A stretch of 64,000 bases of DNA, from assembly GCA_037126765.1 (NCBI GenBank), contig JBBCBC010000009.1, positions 28,046,870-28,110,869 on the forward strand, written 5' to 3'. Below are positions 12,824 to 24,383 of the stretch, in pieces; the stretch's first letter is position 1, and each line of letters opens with the position of its first letter. The stretch comes from Stenogyne calaminthoides. Taxonomy: Eukaryota; Streptophyta; Magnoliopsida; Lamiales; Lamiaceae. The position numbers were made by a program, and so were the translations under genes. Under the pieces are notes generated by a model. It ran no database searches, had not been told where the DNA came from, and was given only the letters and a program-made list of their open reading frames with translations.

Positions 12824-13008
12824 AATCAGGTTGCTTAGCCCACATGGCCACTGGGCTCCTCAATTGAGTGAGAGACCCAGGTTCGGTTCCCTTTGGGAAC
12901 GAATTGGAGTATAAGAGTTATAAGGTGGCTTGGTGAATTTGTGGAGTGTTTGGGTGCTTGGTGTACTAACTACTAACAACTAACTTTGTCCGATAAAAAA
13001 AAAAAAAA
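12824..13008 (+). mobile_element. tRNA-derived SINE with 14-bp target-site duplication
   Basis: The 14-bp duplication AAAACCACTGTTTT lies at 12810-12823 and 13009-13022. The insert begins with a tRNA-like head: an A-box-like TTGCTTAGCCCACATGG near 12830 and a B box GGTTCGGTTCC at 12890-12900, the internal promoter arrangement of RNA polymerase III. The tail is a run of 14 or more A from about 12995. These features together define a plant SINE mobilised in trans by LINE machinery. It does not fold as a full tRNA, so I do not call a tRNA gene. Confidence 0.88.
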
Positions 13009-13022
13009 AAAACCACTGTTTT

Positions 13023-14288
13023 GGGAGGAAACGTGAATTTACGATATTGCCCTAAAGCTGTACAAGCACAGAATTATGTGTTAACCAAACTAATTATAAG
13101 TTGCTCCTCACACGTTTCTACTTTCTAATTTGGTTCGTTAACTGCCTTCTAAAAGTGGAATCAATTTTTATGTTTCGAAAATGTAAAACGTCCTTTTTAA
13201 AAGCGTGGTTATGTAAGTGAAATGATAATTAAGCTTATAATTAATCGAGATCAAATTTAATTAATTGCAGGCTTAATGCTTTTTAGCATTTCCAGATGAA
13301 ACCAAAAGATAATCGATGGATGAATTCCTTTCCTAGTATCCAATGCCACCAAAGGAGCTAAAAAGGGCCTTTTGTAATATCTGAAAAAGATAGTAACTTG
13401 TTTTTTAATTCTTGATTCTTGAAAACTCAATTTTAAAACAAATTAAGAGTATGTTTAGTGTGAAAATTTTTAATTATGAAAATTTATAAAATTGTCCTAA
13501 ATCAATCATCTACACCCTAAACACTAAATGATGAACCCTAAATTATGACCTATTCGGGCCGGTCAACCATGAATCACTTGGGCCGAGTGAACCATGAACC
13601 ACTCAATTTTGTCTTACCTTTACCAATTACAGAATTTAGTTGTAAATTAAAGATTTTTCATATATAAAAATTTTCATAATAGACTTTGTCACAAATTAAT
13701 TAGAACATGAATTCTATCTTATTATAAACGAGTAAGTCTACTGTTACTAAAAATATCCCGTTCACAGTTAATATTATTTATTAAAAATAATTAATATTAA
13801 CCCGTTAATACTATTTGGTGAAATCAATTAATACTATTAAAAAAATAACTAATATTGTTTCATGAAAGAAACTAATACTATTGTCCAGTGAAAAAAATAA
13901 AAGTGAGTGCACGGTCCATCAAGAAGCAAAAAATGTAACAATTAATTGAACATATATGTATATGTAAGTGTTGGCCCTATAATATACATACATACACATA
14001 TACATACATATATAGATGTAATTATATTGTGATGAGATGAAAGCATTATATAATAACATATAACTGACTGACCACCATCCCCCTGCCCTGCTCCTACTAT
14101 TTCATCCCTCTCCACAACCTTCCAAACAAACAGAATTAATGGAAAGTGAGACTATTCCTAAGTAATCCTAATATTCTCTACCCATTTTCCCAACCCCATA
14201 TATATATATATATAAATAAATTAACCAAATAATTAATACGACTACGTATAATCTGGTCAATGGGTATCTGCGTTGATTCCCTAACACC
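13023..14288 (+). promoter_or_regulatory. Upstream region of the LAX2-like gene
   Basis: No coding sequence seen. The 1.2 kb before the first uORF is AT-rich, with a C/T-rich stretch at 14075-14130 and a (TA)n tract at 14199-14214 running into TATAAATAAAT, which could serve as a TATA box about 75-90 bp before the first upstream ATG. No transcription start site can be fixed from sequence alone. Confidence 0.35.
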
Positions 14289-14377
14289 ATGGATCTCTCT
14301 TTCCTAATCAACGATTCATGGCTAATTCTGTGAATATTGCTTCTATTCGGGTCGGGTTCCGGGGCTCCTCGAGATGA
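14289..14377 (+). other. Two short uORFs ahead of the LAX2-like start
   Basis: uORF1 (14289-14333) encodes 14 codons beginning MDLSFLIND. uORF2 (14318-14377, another frame) encodes 19 codons beginning MANSVNIAS. Its TGA (14375-14377) overlaps the main ATG (14374-14376) in an ATGA arrangement. If the 5'-UTR extends this far, scanning ribosomes would meet both uORFs first, so translation of the main protein could be dampened or need reinitiation. Confidence 0.5.
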
Positions 14378-17300
14378 CCATGTTCGAGAACCGGCAGTTG
14401 TGCGGCGGCGGCAGTTATGGCGGTTTCATGAGGGGTAGTTATGGTTTTTCAGGTGAGGGTGTAGGATCTGATCTAATGGCGGACGATGATGATCGCGATA
14501 GTCAAAACGACGTCGCGGAGGAATCCAGCTCTAAAGATGAAGGGTGGTTGCAGCTGGGTATTGGCGGGGGGCAAGCGAAGCGAGATCTCGACCCGGGTCA
14601 GGACCCGAGAAAGGGAAACGGGTCGGGTCCCGTTGAGCTCGACCTCATGCCGCCGTCGTTTGGCTTGGGGCCCGAGTTTCGGCCCCCCAGGCCCGTTACT
14701 AATTTCGCGGGCTACGGGCCGCCGTTTTATAACTTGCAACAGCATCATGGAATTGGGATTGGGATTGGGATTGGGAGTAGTAGTTCGGGTTTTCATAATC
14801 ATAATCATAATCAAGAAATTAATTGGGCGTTTAGGCCTATAATTCCGATTAGCATACCTTCTTCTTCGTCTAATTCATTGATTGGGTCGGGTTCTTATTT
14901 TACCCGCCCGTTTCAAATGTATCATGACGTGGCGGGGGCGGGGCCCGCCGGCGTGGATTTCAGAGTCGTTCCGCCTCCGAGAAGGCCACATTCCGGTATA
15001 TGGTTCATGCTACAAGCGTCCCAAAATCAGTAAGTATATATGAAGATTAATTATTTCATAAATTAATTATAAATGGAGGGTTTATTAATTTTGTAATCAT
15101 GATTTTTTTTGTTCTTGATTAGTAATTTTACTACTTTTGTGTGATGACTATGATGATAATTTTTGTAGGGAAAAAGAGCCGTTCTTGCAGCAGATATCCA
15201 AGAGCTACTTGAGAATCAAGTAATTATTTTTAATTTAATTACAAAATATATTTGATTTTATTAATTTCCTTATTTCGAACTCAAAACTATGTATGTCCGT
15301 TTTCTTTTTTAGGGATGGGAAGATGACAATTCGACTGGTTATAAAGTACCTTGTTAACAAGCTTAGCCTGGAAAATGAATCCGAGGTACGAAACATAACA
15401 TCTCATTCATTCTTTTAAAATTCAAAATGCAAGATATTGATTCATTAATTGCAAAAGTGCAAAAATCATACCAAAAAGCCATGTTAATAATGAACTATAG
15501 TAAATTGAATGGTTGCTGGTAAAACATGATGTGAACATCAGAACCATATATAAAAAGGGGGTTTTTTGCTCTAAACTAGTTAACAAAAATTAAGAAGATG
15601 AGATGAGATAACATCATAAGTAGGTATGATGTACATATGTAGTAATAGGTAGCTATCTTTTTTACTAATATTAGCTTAATATGTTGCCTAATTATGGTGG
15701 GTCGACATTAATTTAACGGTAATTAAATTAGGATTAAGGTTTAAGGTTGAAGTGACGAAACGTAGAAGAAATCTAATTGTCACAATTATATATATCCCTG
15801 CGATAATTTGCTAATTCTGTAATTCATTTTGTTTTCAAGAAAGTGATGCCTCAATTATCCCTCCGATAATTTAGTTGCCTTTCCAACATACTAAGCTATA
15901 TATATATTTTGGCAGTTATTGTAAATTGTAATTAATGAAGTAATTATCAAGCATAAAAACCTAGCTATATATGTGTGTATATATAAATAGCAGGAATTGA
16001 TAATTAATTGATGTAATTCCTGAGCAAATAAAGAAAATTAATGGTTATAATATCATCATCCCCTAGGTTTAATTTGAAATGCATCAGTTTATTTTAAGTC
16101 TGGAAAAATAGTTAATTATCTGTATGAACATAACAGGAAAGGTTTTCTAACAAGAAATTAAACCTGACTACCTGAGATCTTACTCAAGTCGAGGAAAAAA
16201 CTTTTGTGAACCCAAGTTCATTGTGAACTCGGTTTTTTTAGTATCACTGTTATGTATAAAAATTATCATTTTTATGCATAAAAACCTTGGCTGTTATACA
16301 CAAAAACTATCACTGTTAAAAAATATAAACAGTGAAAGTTTTTGTGCATTACAATGATATTTTTACACATAACAGTGATATAATTCATGTATAAACCTGG
16401 TTCATATGAGTGTTACTCCAAGTTGAGAGTTGCGTCTAATTTAATCTAATCAGTACGAATTATTAATTTCCTTAAGAAAATCTAGGGCTTTTAATTTAAG
16501 AAAATAAAATTCAGAGAATTTCCTCTTATTTTCATATAATTTCCTCAATTTTCGAGAATATTAATTTTGCAAAGCAACCATGGCTAAATATCTTCGTTTT
16601 CTTAGCATTTTTCATTTTTTATGCTTTTTTAGGGTGTGATTTAAGATCACTCTAGCTAGCTAGTTATTTAGTACATCTTTGGATATTGAAAGTTCTAATT
16701 CATGCATAATAATTTTCTTAAAGTTTAACTTTACAACTGGTTAGTTTTAGAAGTACTTAATTGTGAATATATTCCATGACAAATGTGGAAACAGTTCTGT
16801 TATTTCGTGGTAACTGGTGCGTCATTGACTTTTATACTGCATCACAGGCAATTAGATAAAATTGCATTTAGGTTAAGTGATTAATTTTTTATCTGAAAAA
16901 GAAAGTTCATCCTCAAAAAAACGTTTACACACAAGCCGCCTTTAGTAACTAATAATTACCCTTGGATTGGCCCGGTGTTTCGAACTTGAAACTTAGGAGT
17001 ATATTTCTTTCTAGAACGATTCAGATTAATTTGAAATTCATGCGATCGATTTTTTAAATGAGTCAGTTTATAGAGAATTAGACGGACATGGGATTTGTCT
17101 TCCGAACTAGTCGATCCCTGGATTAAATATCAAATCATAAAAAACTATTATTATAAATTATATCGTTGAACATTAATATATGCATATATAAAATTTTATA
17201 ATTAATTATCCAGTAGTACCCTATTTTTGTAATTAATAATAAAAGTAATTAATTGCTTGTGCGAGAGGACAATTATAGTCGATAACCAATCAATAGTCGG

Positions 17301-17764
17301 AGAAGGTAGTGTATATTTGTTATTTAAGCTATAGATGGAATAGTAGTCTAGCTGTATCTATATTATTTTTGCAGTTTATATTATATAGTAACACATATGT
17401 GACTTTTTTTTTCCTTCTTATTTTCGAGAACCAAGTCTTATATGTAAAATCCTTAAATTCCTTTAAAAAAAAATTAAAAATTGTCCTTTAAGTCCATATA
17501 TTGTCTGCTGCATTAATCAGTCGAGTAATTACTTCATAGTAATAGATTCTCACATTGATATAGTATTTTTCTTTCTTTTTTTTTTTACAACTTCTCACAA
17601 TGATCTGAACCCATGATCTCATGATAGCCTAGGTAGTATTTCACATAGTATTAGAATTGCAACTTCCTAAATAAAGATTAATTGATAGATAGAAATCATC
17701 AACAATATTTTGCCCCAACCAGTTTATCTTTATTAATTTTTTTCATAGCTCCAAAATTATGGAG

Positions 17765-17807
<43 letters not shown>

Positions 17808-20800
17808 TAACCACCAAGACATTAGTCCACTGTCTGCTGCATATTGCAGGTTCCATTTAAGTATGAAGAAATTAAGGAATCCGGTTAAAAAAATTAAAAT
17901 GCGTATCTTCAATTTATTTAATTAGGCTTACATTACAGATATAATCTCATTTCTTATATTAATAGAAGATTGAAGAATATGAGGATTACCCTCTGTATCG
18001 AATGTCGGGAGACATTAAGACTAGCAAATTATATAATAATCGAATTAGTTAGATGAAAATTCTATTTTTCACTTATATTATTAAGAATCAGATAGTTCCC
18101 CCTAAGATCAATCTACCTTGCTAATTAATCTTAAATCATGGAATAATTATGTCTGCCTTTAATTCCTTAAAATAGTACAACAATATTCCAACCTGTTTCT
18201 TGTTATCCAAAATTTAATCCCAAGTTTTATTAGATTATATTACTATTACTTAATACATTAGGTCAACCCTTTAAAAAAAATTACATGTAACCTAGTTTTG
18301 ATTGCGATCATATTTCATATACTATCTTATAAAGTAAGATGCAATTAGAACAGGAAAACGTCTTCTTTTAACTTAATCCATCATCTTATATAAAACAGCT
18401 AAGTATTACCTCAAAAATAAATAAATAAAATTATAAAACAGCTATGTGCGACCAATGAAACTCTAAAATAAGCTTTCTTAAATAAAAAAAACGCATTAGG
18501 TAGTGTTATACGTGCCACTCTTGAATACACCATATTATTAGGTAAATAAGATATATGTTTGACATGTTCGTTATAGAATTATTCTAAATGATATTAGAAT
18601 TTACATATGTCACTCAACATTCTCCTGTGGTACCATGCATGTTGTTTCATTTAAGTCAACCTCTCGATTCCCCTTAATTAAATTTTGGTAATTTTTTAAT
18701 TAGTAAATTACGTTAAAATTAATTAATAATTATAACCAAATGCATCGCATGGAATTGATTGAATTATAAACTAAAAATGTGATTAGACACGGCATGCAAC
18801 TTAGTGGCTAATCATTGAGATTAATTATAAGTGGGTAGGGATATAAAATATATCACCAACGTCCAAAAAATACATATAATTTGGGAAATCTTGGGATGAT
18901 TTGATATGATGAAATCAAGCTACTTTTTTTAGGAATTAGGATCTTTGTTTTCATATTATAATATATATGTATCATAATGATTAATTATTACTACTTACAA
19001 TACGTGACAACATGGGGATGAACATTCAAAAGGGTTTATCTTTTTTAATAAATTAACTGGATGCATTGAATATACATGATCATTAGATACATTAATCATT
19101 GAACTTAATCCCTTAGTCTTAATACTATAATTCCTATTTGATTTGATATATATGTTATGTTAGCGATCAGGTTAATTTATAACTAGGAGAATAAAATTAA
19201 TTTATTTGGAAATTGGAAATATCCATTTAAGAGTATTACATTATCCAGAAAATTCCATAAAAATAAAATAAGTAATGGAGTTGACAAAACCACACGTTGG
19301 ACGTGTCGTTCTCAAAACTAGCCTTGGTGCATGGGTTATGGTTTGAGTTCGTCATGCTTTCGTTGGTTTCAGCTCAGCTGATTTCAAGGCCCTTAATTGT
19401 CTTTTCACTTCTATTGTGCTTAAAAAAGAGCCCTCAAAATGTCTTAAGTGGTGCACTTCCATGGTAATAAACAAATGATAAAGACCATTCTTAAGTCAAT
19501 TTTGATAGATAGTAGTCCCTCCTTTCCGGTATAAATTTCTTGTTTTTTTTTATTATTTGTTTAAAAAATAATAATAATATAATAAAAATAAAGGGTAGTT
19601 GTGGGTATTGAAAGAGAAAAAAGGTATGTGGAGTAAAGAGTAGAGTATTGAATGACATTCTTTGTAATATTGTGTTAAAAGTAAGGATAAAAATTATTTG
19701 TGGTGGAGTTATTTTTTTTATTTATAGAAACATGAAACTTATTGTGAGACGGATGAAAAATGAAACGAAGAAACTTATAGTAGGACATAGGGAGTATATA
19801 TCTTTAAATGTATAATTAGGTTATATTTCATTTGGTTTAAATAATTTGTCAAAAATAAAATAAACTATTTGGTTCTTGTTAACATATATTAAGAAAAATA
19901 TTATGTGAAATAATTTGTTCACGCGTGAGATCATAGGACCATTTTTAAAGGTTCAAAGACTATATTATCTTGTATTTTAGTTTCTCTGACTAAATGCTTA
20001 TGTGATTATTAATTTTTTAGTATTATTTTAATGGTGAGACATTTTCCTAAAATACATGGGCTTTGTATATGTTCCAAAAAGAAAAGAAGGGGTGGGTTTG
20101 ATGTGCATCCCGTTGGTGCACCGTGAATTCATGGTTCATTTTAAAATTATACAACTTTTTATATTGAAAAATGAAATTTATTTACACTGAACAATGCAAT
20201 TATTATATAAAAAAATTAATTACATGATTCAACGTAAACAAGTTGTATTTTTTAATATACCAAATTACATAATTCTAAAATACACGGTGGACCTAAATGC
20301 ATACAAATGTAGTAAAAAAAAGAAGACGACGTGGAAGCTTATAATGAGCATGGCCATAAAAAAAAGGAAAAGAATTTAGAGCCTTTACTTATGAAGACAA
20401 CTCACATATACTATATGATTTAGAGAGAGAGAGAGAGAGAAGGGTAGAGAGAGAGAGAAGCGAATGGATGTTTTACGTTGGAGGAAAGCAATGCATGATA
20501 GATAATGCACAGCAGAATGATTTGGTGTTGTTGACAAGAAACAAACAACAAAGCCCAACTTATATATATATATATATATATATCATAATAAATAATACTT
20601 CTAGTTTTATACACAACTTGTGAGAATCGAATGTTTCACATTAATTTATAACATTAACTATTATTATTATATATACATAACATGATAATAAAATTTTGAA
20701 CGAAATATATATTTAAGGGTAATAATACTTTTGGCCCTTCATTAATGATACTATATAGGGAAAAAAATTGTCATTGTTCTGTAGTTTTGCCACTTTTTAG

Positions 20801-23209
20801 TTTTGATATTATATTAATTTTTACATTTTAATTTTCATCAATCTTTAAGCTTTTGATCATTTTGAATTTTAATTTTTTTTTTTTCTGTAATTTACACATG
20901 TTTACCATTTATTTTTTTGTTAATTAATGTAAATGATAGGAGAAAAATTAAAATTTAAAAGTTAACCAAAGAGTAAAAAATGTATAAGTAATTACAAGAC
21001 GAAAAATAAAATTTAAATGTTAATGGTTCCGAAATCAGAAAATGATAAAGTTACCTAATGAAGAAAATATTATTTTTCCCTATTATATATATATATAGGC
21101 TTATAGAAAATTAAAATAGACACACTTATGTGAGACGGTCATATGATAAAACAGAGCATAATTTGAATATTAATATTTTTAACAATTTGGAGGGATGAAT
21201 TGTCCATTTGTGCTAGGATGCAACCCATATCATGCGTAAATATTGAGATTTGTAACTAAAAATATTTTATATACGCACACCTCACAAGTCTAACCCCCGT
21301 TTATACACACACTATTACACACGCATGTGTGTGTGTAGGTTTCCGTAAGAGAAGAAATCAACGTGAATGAGACTTGCATGAAAGATACGTTGAAAAATGT
21401 ATGCACATAATGCATCTCACATACATAAGTTAGGTAAAGTATATAAATTATTTTAGAGAGAGAAATGAATGAAAAAGTGCCTATTTGCTCGCCGTACTTT
21501 CTGGATCCGTCAACCTTTATATTCGTATAAAATTCCTCTTATTATTATCCTAATTCTTCAATAATCATTATTAAAGAAACACCATGTTGATGGCTCATCC
21601 GTCCAAAATTAATTTTATTTTATATACATATAGTACCTATGATATAATCAAAATATAATGCAATAAAAGAGTGGAATGAACAAATATTAAATACTAGATA
21701 GTATTCCAACATCAAATAACATGGAGTCTAAAGTATAATGATTTAGGCTTAGGATCAAAGTCTGAATGGGTCCCTTTGAAAATGATTAAAGTGTAGAAAC
21801 GGCCTCTCAATATTGGGTAGGTTTTAATGCCTCTTTTTCATTACAGTATTACTATCTGAATTAAATAATAGGATGTGATACTATATTTATTTAGTTTGAG
21901 ATAGTTTATCATTCCTTGAAGGTACATATGATCATATACGTGCGTGGAATAATGAAATGAAATTAAGAAAATACTAGTATTACTTTTAAGATAGGAAAAT
22001 ATTTGATTTAACAGTTTTATAATATCTTATGGGTCACATCAAAGAGGAAGATGATCATGCGCATATATGTGACAATAGCATGACTTCACTATGATATATA
22101 AATATGTAGTATTAATATGCTATCTTTTGTGCTATAGTTCTTAAATATATTGCCTTGTTCAATTGTATATTAAAATCAATTTTTATACGATAATAGCATA
22201 GTTCCTCCGTTCTTTATTAAGTGTTTTTTAGCCTTAAATTGTGCTTATAATCATTTGTCCTTTTAGCTACATTCACCTATATATTTTTTCCCCAATTTAT
22301 TCATTATCGTACTGCAGTTATAGGGTTGATAACGTCTTAGTTGGTATCAATAAATTAAATTTACCGATTAAAATAATTTAATTTTTTAAGACTAATTAAA
22401 TAAAAGAATCATCCGCATATAATCTATAGCTACTATAGATTTAATCTGATGATTCTTTTATTTAATTAGTCTTAATTTTTAAATTCTTCACTATAGCTAT
22501 GACTAGCTAGATCTTTTTTATCATATTGCACAAGATTAAGCTTATCCTTATAAAAGTTTTTTCAGCCATACCAAATATAATTAGTATTTCATTTTGGTTC
22601 ACTTCTCTTACACCTACTACCAATGCATTAATTAACCAAGTATGATGTAGATATATATAGATACTGATTAACTACCCACACGTTTGCACTTTGCATGGAA
22701 CTTAATATTTTTGTTGCATCATTTCATATTTGACATATTATGTTTGGTAAATTATAACGACAACAACAACAACGTGGATCATGATATAGTATGATAAACA
22801 CATCATGAATTAGCAAGTAGTAACTAACACTGCATTTTAGAATAACTTGTTTATATAAAACCATGCAACTATTTTTCCATATTAATAATTGTTTGGTTCA
22901 GTGTAAACAAAATGCATCTTTCAGTATAACAACTTGTTAGTTATAAAATGCACTATGAGTGCACGGTGAAACTCATCCCTAATTAATGATGGGTTGCATG
23001 GAATAATTAATTACTACTTGATTTTGCAGATAGAAATAAGATGCAAAGGGCAAAAGCTTGTACCTTTCTTGACGTTGCAGCATGTGAGAGATAACATATG
23101 GAGTAGTCCAACAAGAGATAATTTCATCACTTTGCTTCCCAATTCATCAACTACTCATCACATTATGGTGCTTCACTATGCTAGAACTACTTCCTCATCA
23201 TCTAATTAA
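14374..23209 (+). CDS. LAX2: LAX PANICLE 2-like nuclear protein, four exons, 319 aa
   Basis: Exons: 14374-15029, 15169-15219, 15313-15385 and 23030-23209 (TAA). All introns are GT-AG and the frame stays open across every junction. The N-terminal two thirds is low-complexity: Gly-rich, then acidic/Ser-rich (37-56), the motif GWLQLGIGG (57-65), LDLMPPS, and a GIGIGIGIG run coded by a GGGATT microsatellite. The C-terminus from about residue 205 is compact: HSGIWFMLQASQNQ, EPFLQQISKSYLRIKDGKMT, IRLVIKYLVNKL, then IEIRCKGQKLVPFLTLQHVR. This matches the conserved part of LAX2 proteins and resembles the RAWUL/ubiquitin-like tail of DRIP-type E3 ligases, but no RING is present. Rice LAX2 acts in the nucleus in axillary meristem formation; that role here is inferred. 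A second in-frame ATG at codon 3 could also start. Exon 4 lies 7.6 kb away but continues the domain exactly. Confidence 0.82.
16240..16386. repeat. Foldback repeat in intron 3
   Basis: Inverted arms: AGTATCACTGTTATGTATAA near 16240 pairs with the reverse complement in TTTACACATAACAGTGATAT near 16365. The motif CACTGTT and its complement recur inside. About 147 bp, non-coding, probably a small MITE. Confidence 0.6.
17768..17803. repeat. (TA)n microsatellite
   Basis: About 17 uninterrupted TA dinucleotides in intron 3, likely length-polymorphic. Confidence 0.95.
19507..19800. mobile_element. Stowaway-like MITE in intron 3
   Basis: Left end TAGTCCCTCCTTTCCGGTAT; right end AGTAGGACATAGGGAGTATA. 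The ends are imperfect inverted repeats of the Stowaway CTCCCTCCGTCC type with TA-like flanks. The inner arms (ATAAATTTCTTG / GAAACTTATAG) are also complementary. The interior is AT-rich and non-coding. Confidence 0.7.
20421..20583. repeat. (GA)n and (TA)n microsatellites
   Basis: (AG)n at 20422-20440 and 20446-20458, separated by a short break, and (TA)11 at 20561-20583. In intron 3, no coding content. Confidence 0.92.
21119..21254. repeat. Dispersed repeat with GAGACGGTC motif (copy 2)
   Basis: Homologous to 8325-8470: same order of motifs (ACACTTATGTGAGACGG, CATAATTTGAATATT, ATTTGTGCTAGGATG). Likely a member of a short DNA-transposon family. Confidence 0.58.
22381..22484. repeat. Near-perfect hairpin in intron 3
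   Basis: Two arms of about 48 bp with a loop of a few bases. The left arm contains AGACTAATTAAATAAAAGAA; the right arm contains TTCTTTTATTTAATTAGTCT, its exact reverse complement. Only a few mismatches occur near the loop (CATATAATCTATAG / CTATAGATTTAATCTG). It may be a foldback MITE or a hairpin RNA precursor. Confidence 0.75.
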
Positions 23210-24383
23210 TTTACCCATCACCAAAAATTAACCTTTTTTTTAATTATCCAATCCAAACTTTTCCCTTATTTTTCTTTGTTGTCTTTCTGATTTTATTTTT
23301 TTGTTTTGATACTCTTTTAGGTAGTTGGTTTGTCTTCTTTTTTTTTTTTTTAAATTATTATTTTATCCTTGCAATACATATGCGGATTAGTTTCACTAAT
23401 CACCAAGAATAGTTTGAAGTGCTAAACCCCATACATGTAAATGGTGTTTGGTCTCCCAGGGCATGTATAGCCTATGTTGGCTTGGATTTTTATTCTATCT
23501 TTAAGCCAATTTGATTATTAAATGTGCGTGTGGAGCAATATAATTTTTTTTATTTATGCTCTTTATTTCTTCTAGTCTTTTGTTTTAAAGATTAAATAAA
23601 AAAATCTTGTAGTCTTTTTCTTGATTTAATTCTTAACATATGTATTATTCCAGCTTGCAGAAAAAAAAAAATTGGCCTTCATCCTCATCTACATGTTTAT
23701 CTACATACGGTTGTCTGGACCAATTTGTAGCCCAATAAGTTAAAAACTTATTTTGGCCTATCCAAAATCATATAGAAAATAGGAAGTTCTACCCCAAACG
23801 GTTCTGTAGCTAGTAATATTATACCAAACTTTCCAAATTGATAATCATAAATTCAATTAGAAAAACACAACACCAACTAAGCATGCCTGAATCTAGGTAT
23901 GGTTTCGCCAACCACCACTGCTAAAGGGATGTATTTCATATCTTGGAGTGATCTTGTATGATTGACGCTTTGTTGGTGGTTGGGGTCCGTATTGGGCGAG
24001 GTCGAGCTCTTTTGGTGATCGACGCGCGATCGCTATCTTCAATACTTTGGTACTCGCCTCAGGACATTATCTTTGCAAGTTAGTGCTCCCACGCCGCATA
24101 ACTCTTCATCCAGATGTTGAATTGCTCGCCTATGGCTCTTCTCTAAAGACTTCTGCTCATCACCAAGTGGGGACCCTTTTAGCGACTTTACCCACGTGGT
24201 GAATTGTGACATGTGGGAATAATTTGTGACACGATAAATCTTATCAATGGACTAAGCATCATCACCACAATACTTTAAACTAAAGAAAATAGTTAAAATA
24301 CGACAATGTAACAAGAAAGCTAAAAAAGAAGCCGAAATTGAAGATTTTATGAGATGGTAAACTTCCATCACATCAAAACTTAG
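23210..24383 (+). other. 3' flank of the LAX2-like gene, no further gene seen
   Basis: After the TAA the sequence is T-rich for about 350 bp, which would suit a 3'-UTR. An AATAAA-like signal occurs in AGATTAAATAAAAAAATC near 23590, but the cleavage site is not determinable. A less AT-rich patch at 23920-24220 has no open frame of note. Confidence 0.45.

Larger units (their letters stand above)
15386..23029 (+). other. Intron 3 of the LAX2-like gene (7.6 kb)
   Basis: Donor GAG|GTACG at 15385/15386 and acceptor TTTTGCAG|ATA at 23029/23030, phase 0. Introns 1 and 2 are 139 and 93 bp, so this one is about 50-80 times longer. It contains only AT-rich non-coding DNA: foldbacks, a Stowaway-like MITE, (TA)n and (GA)n microsatellites and a dispersed repeat. 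No autonomous transposon or nested gene was recognised. Confidence 0.8.

Noticed and set aside
12824..12905. A and B boxes suggesting a tRNA gene
   Set aside because: No cloverleaf can be completed; the poly(A) tail and flanking 14-bp duplication identify a SINE.
14473..14842. Open frames of 113 and 118 codons overlapping exon 1 of the LAX2-like gene, antisense and in another frame
   Set aside because: They follow from the GC-rich exon and the GGGATT microsatellite, show no domain, and compete with a well-supported coding frame.
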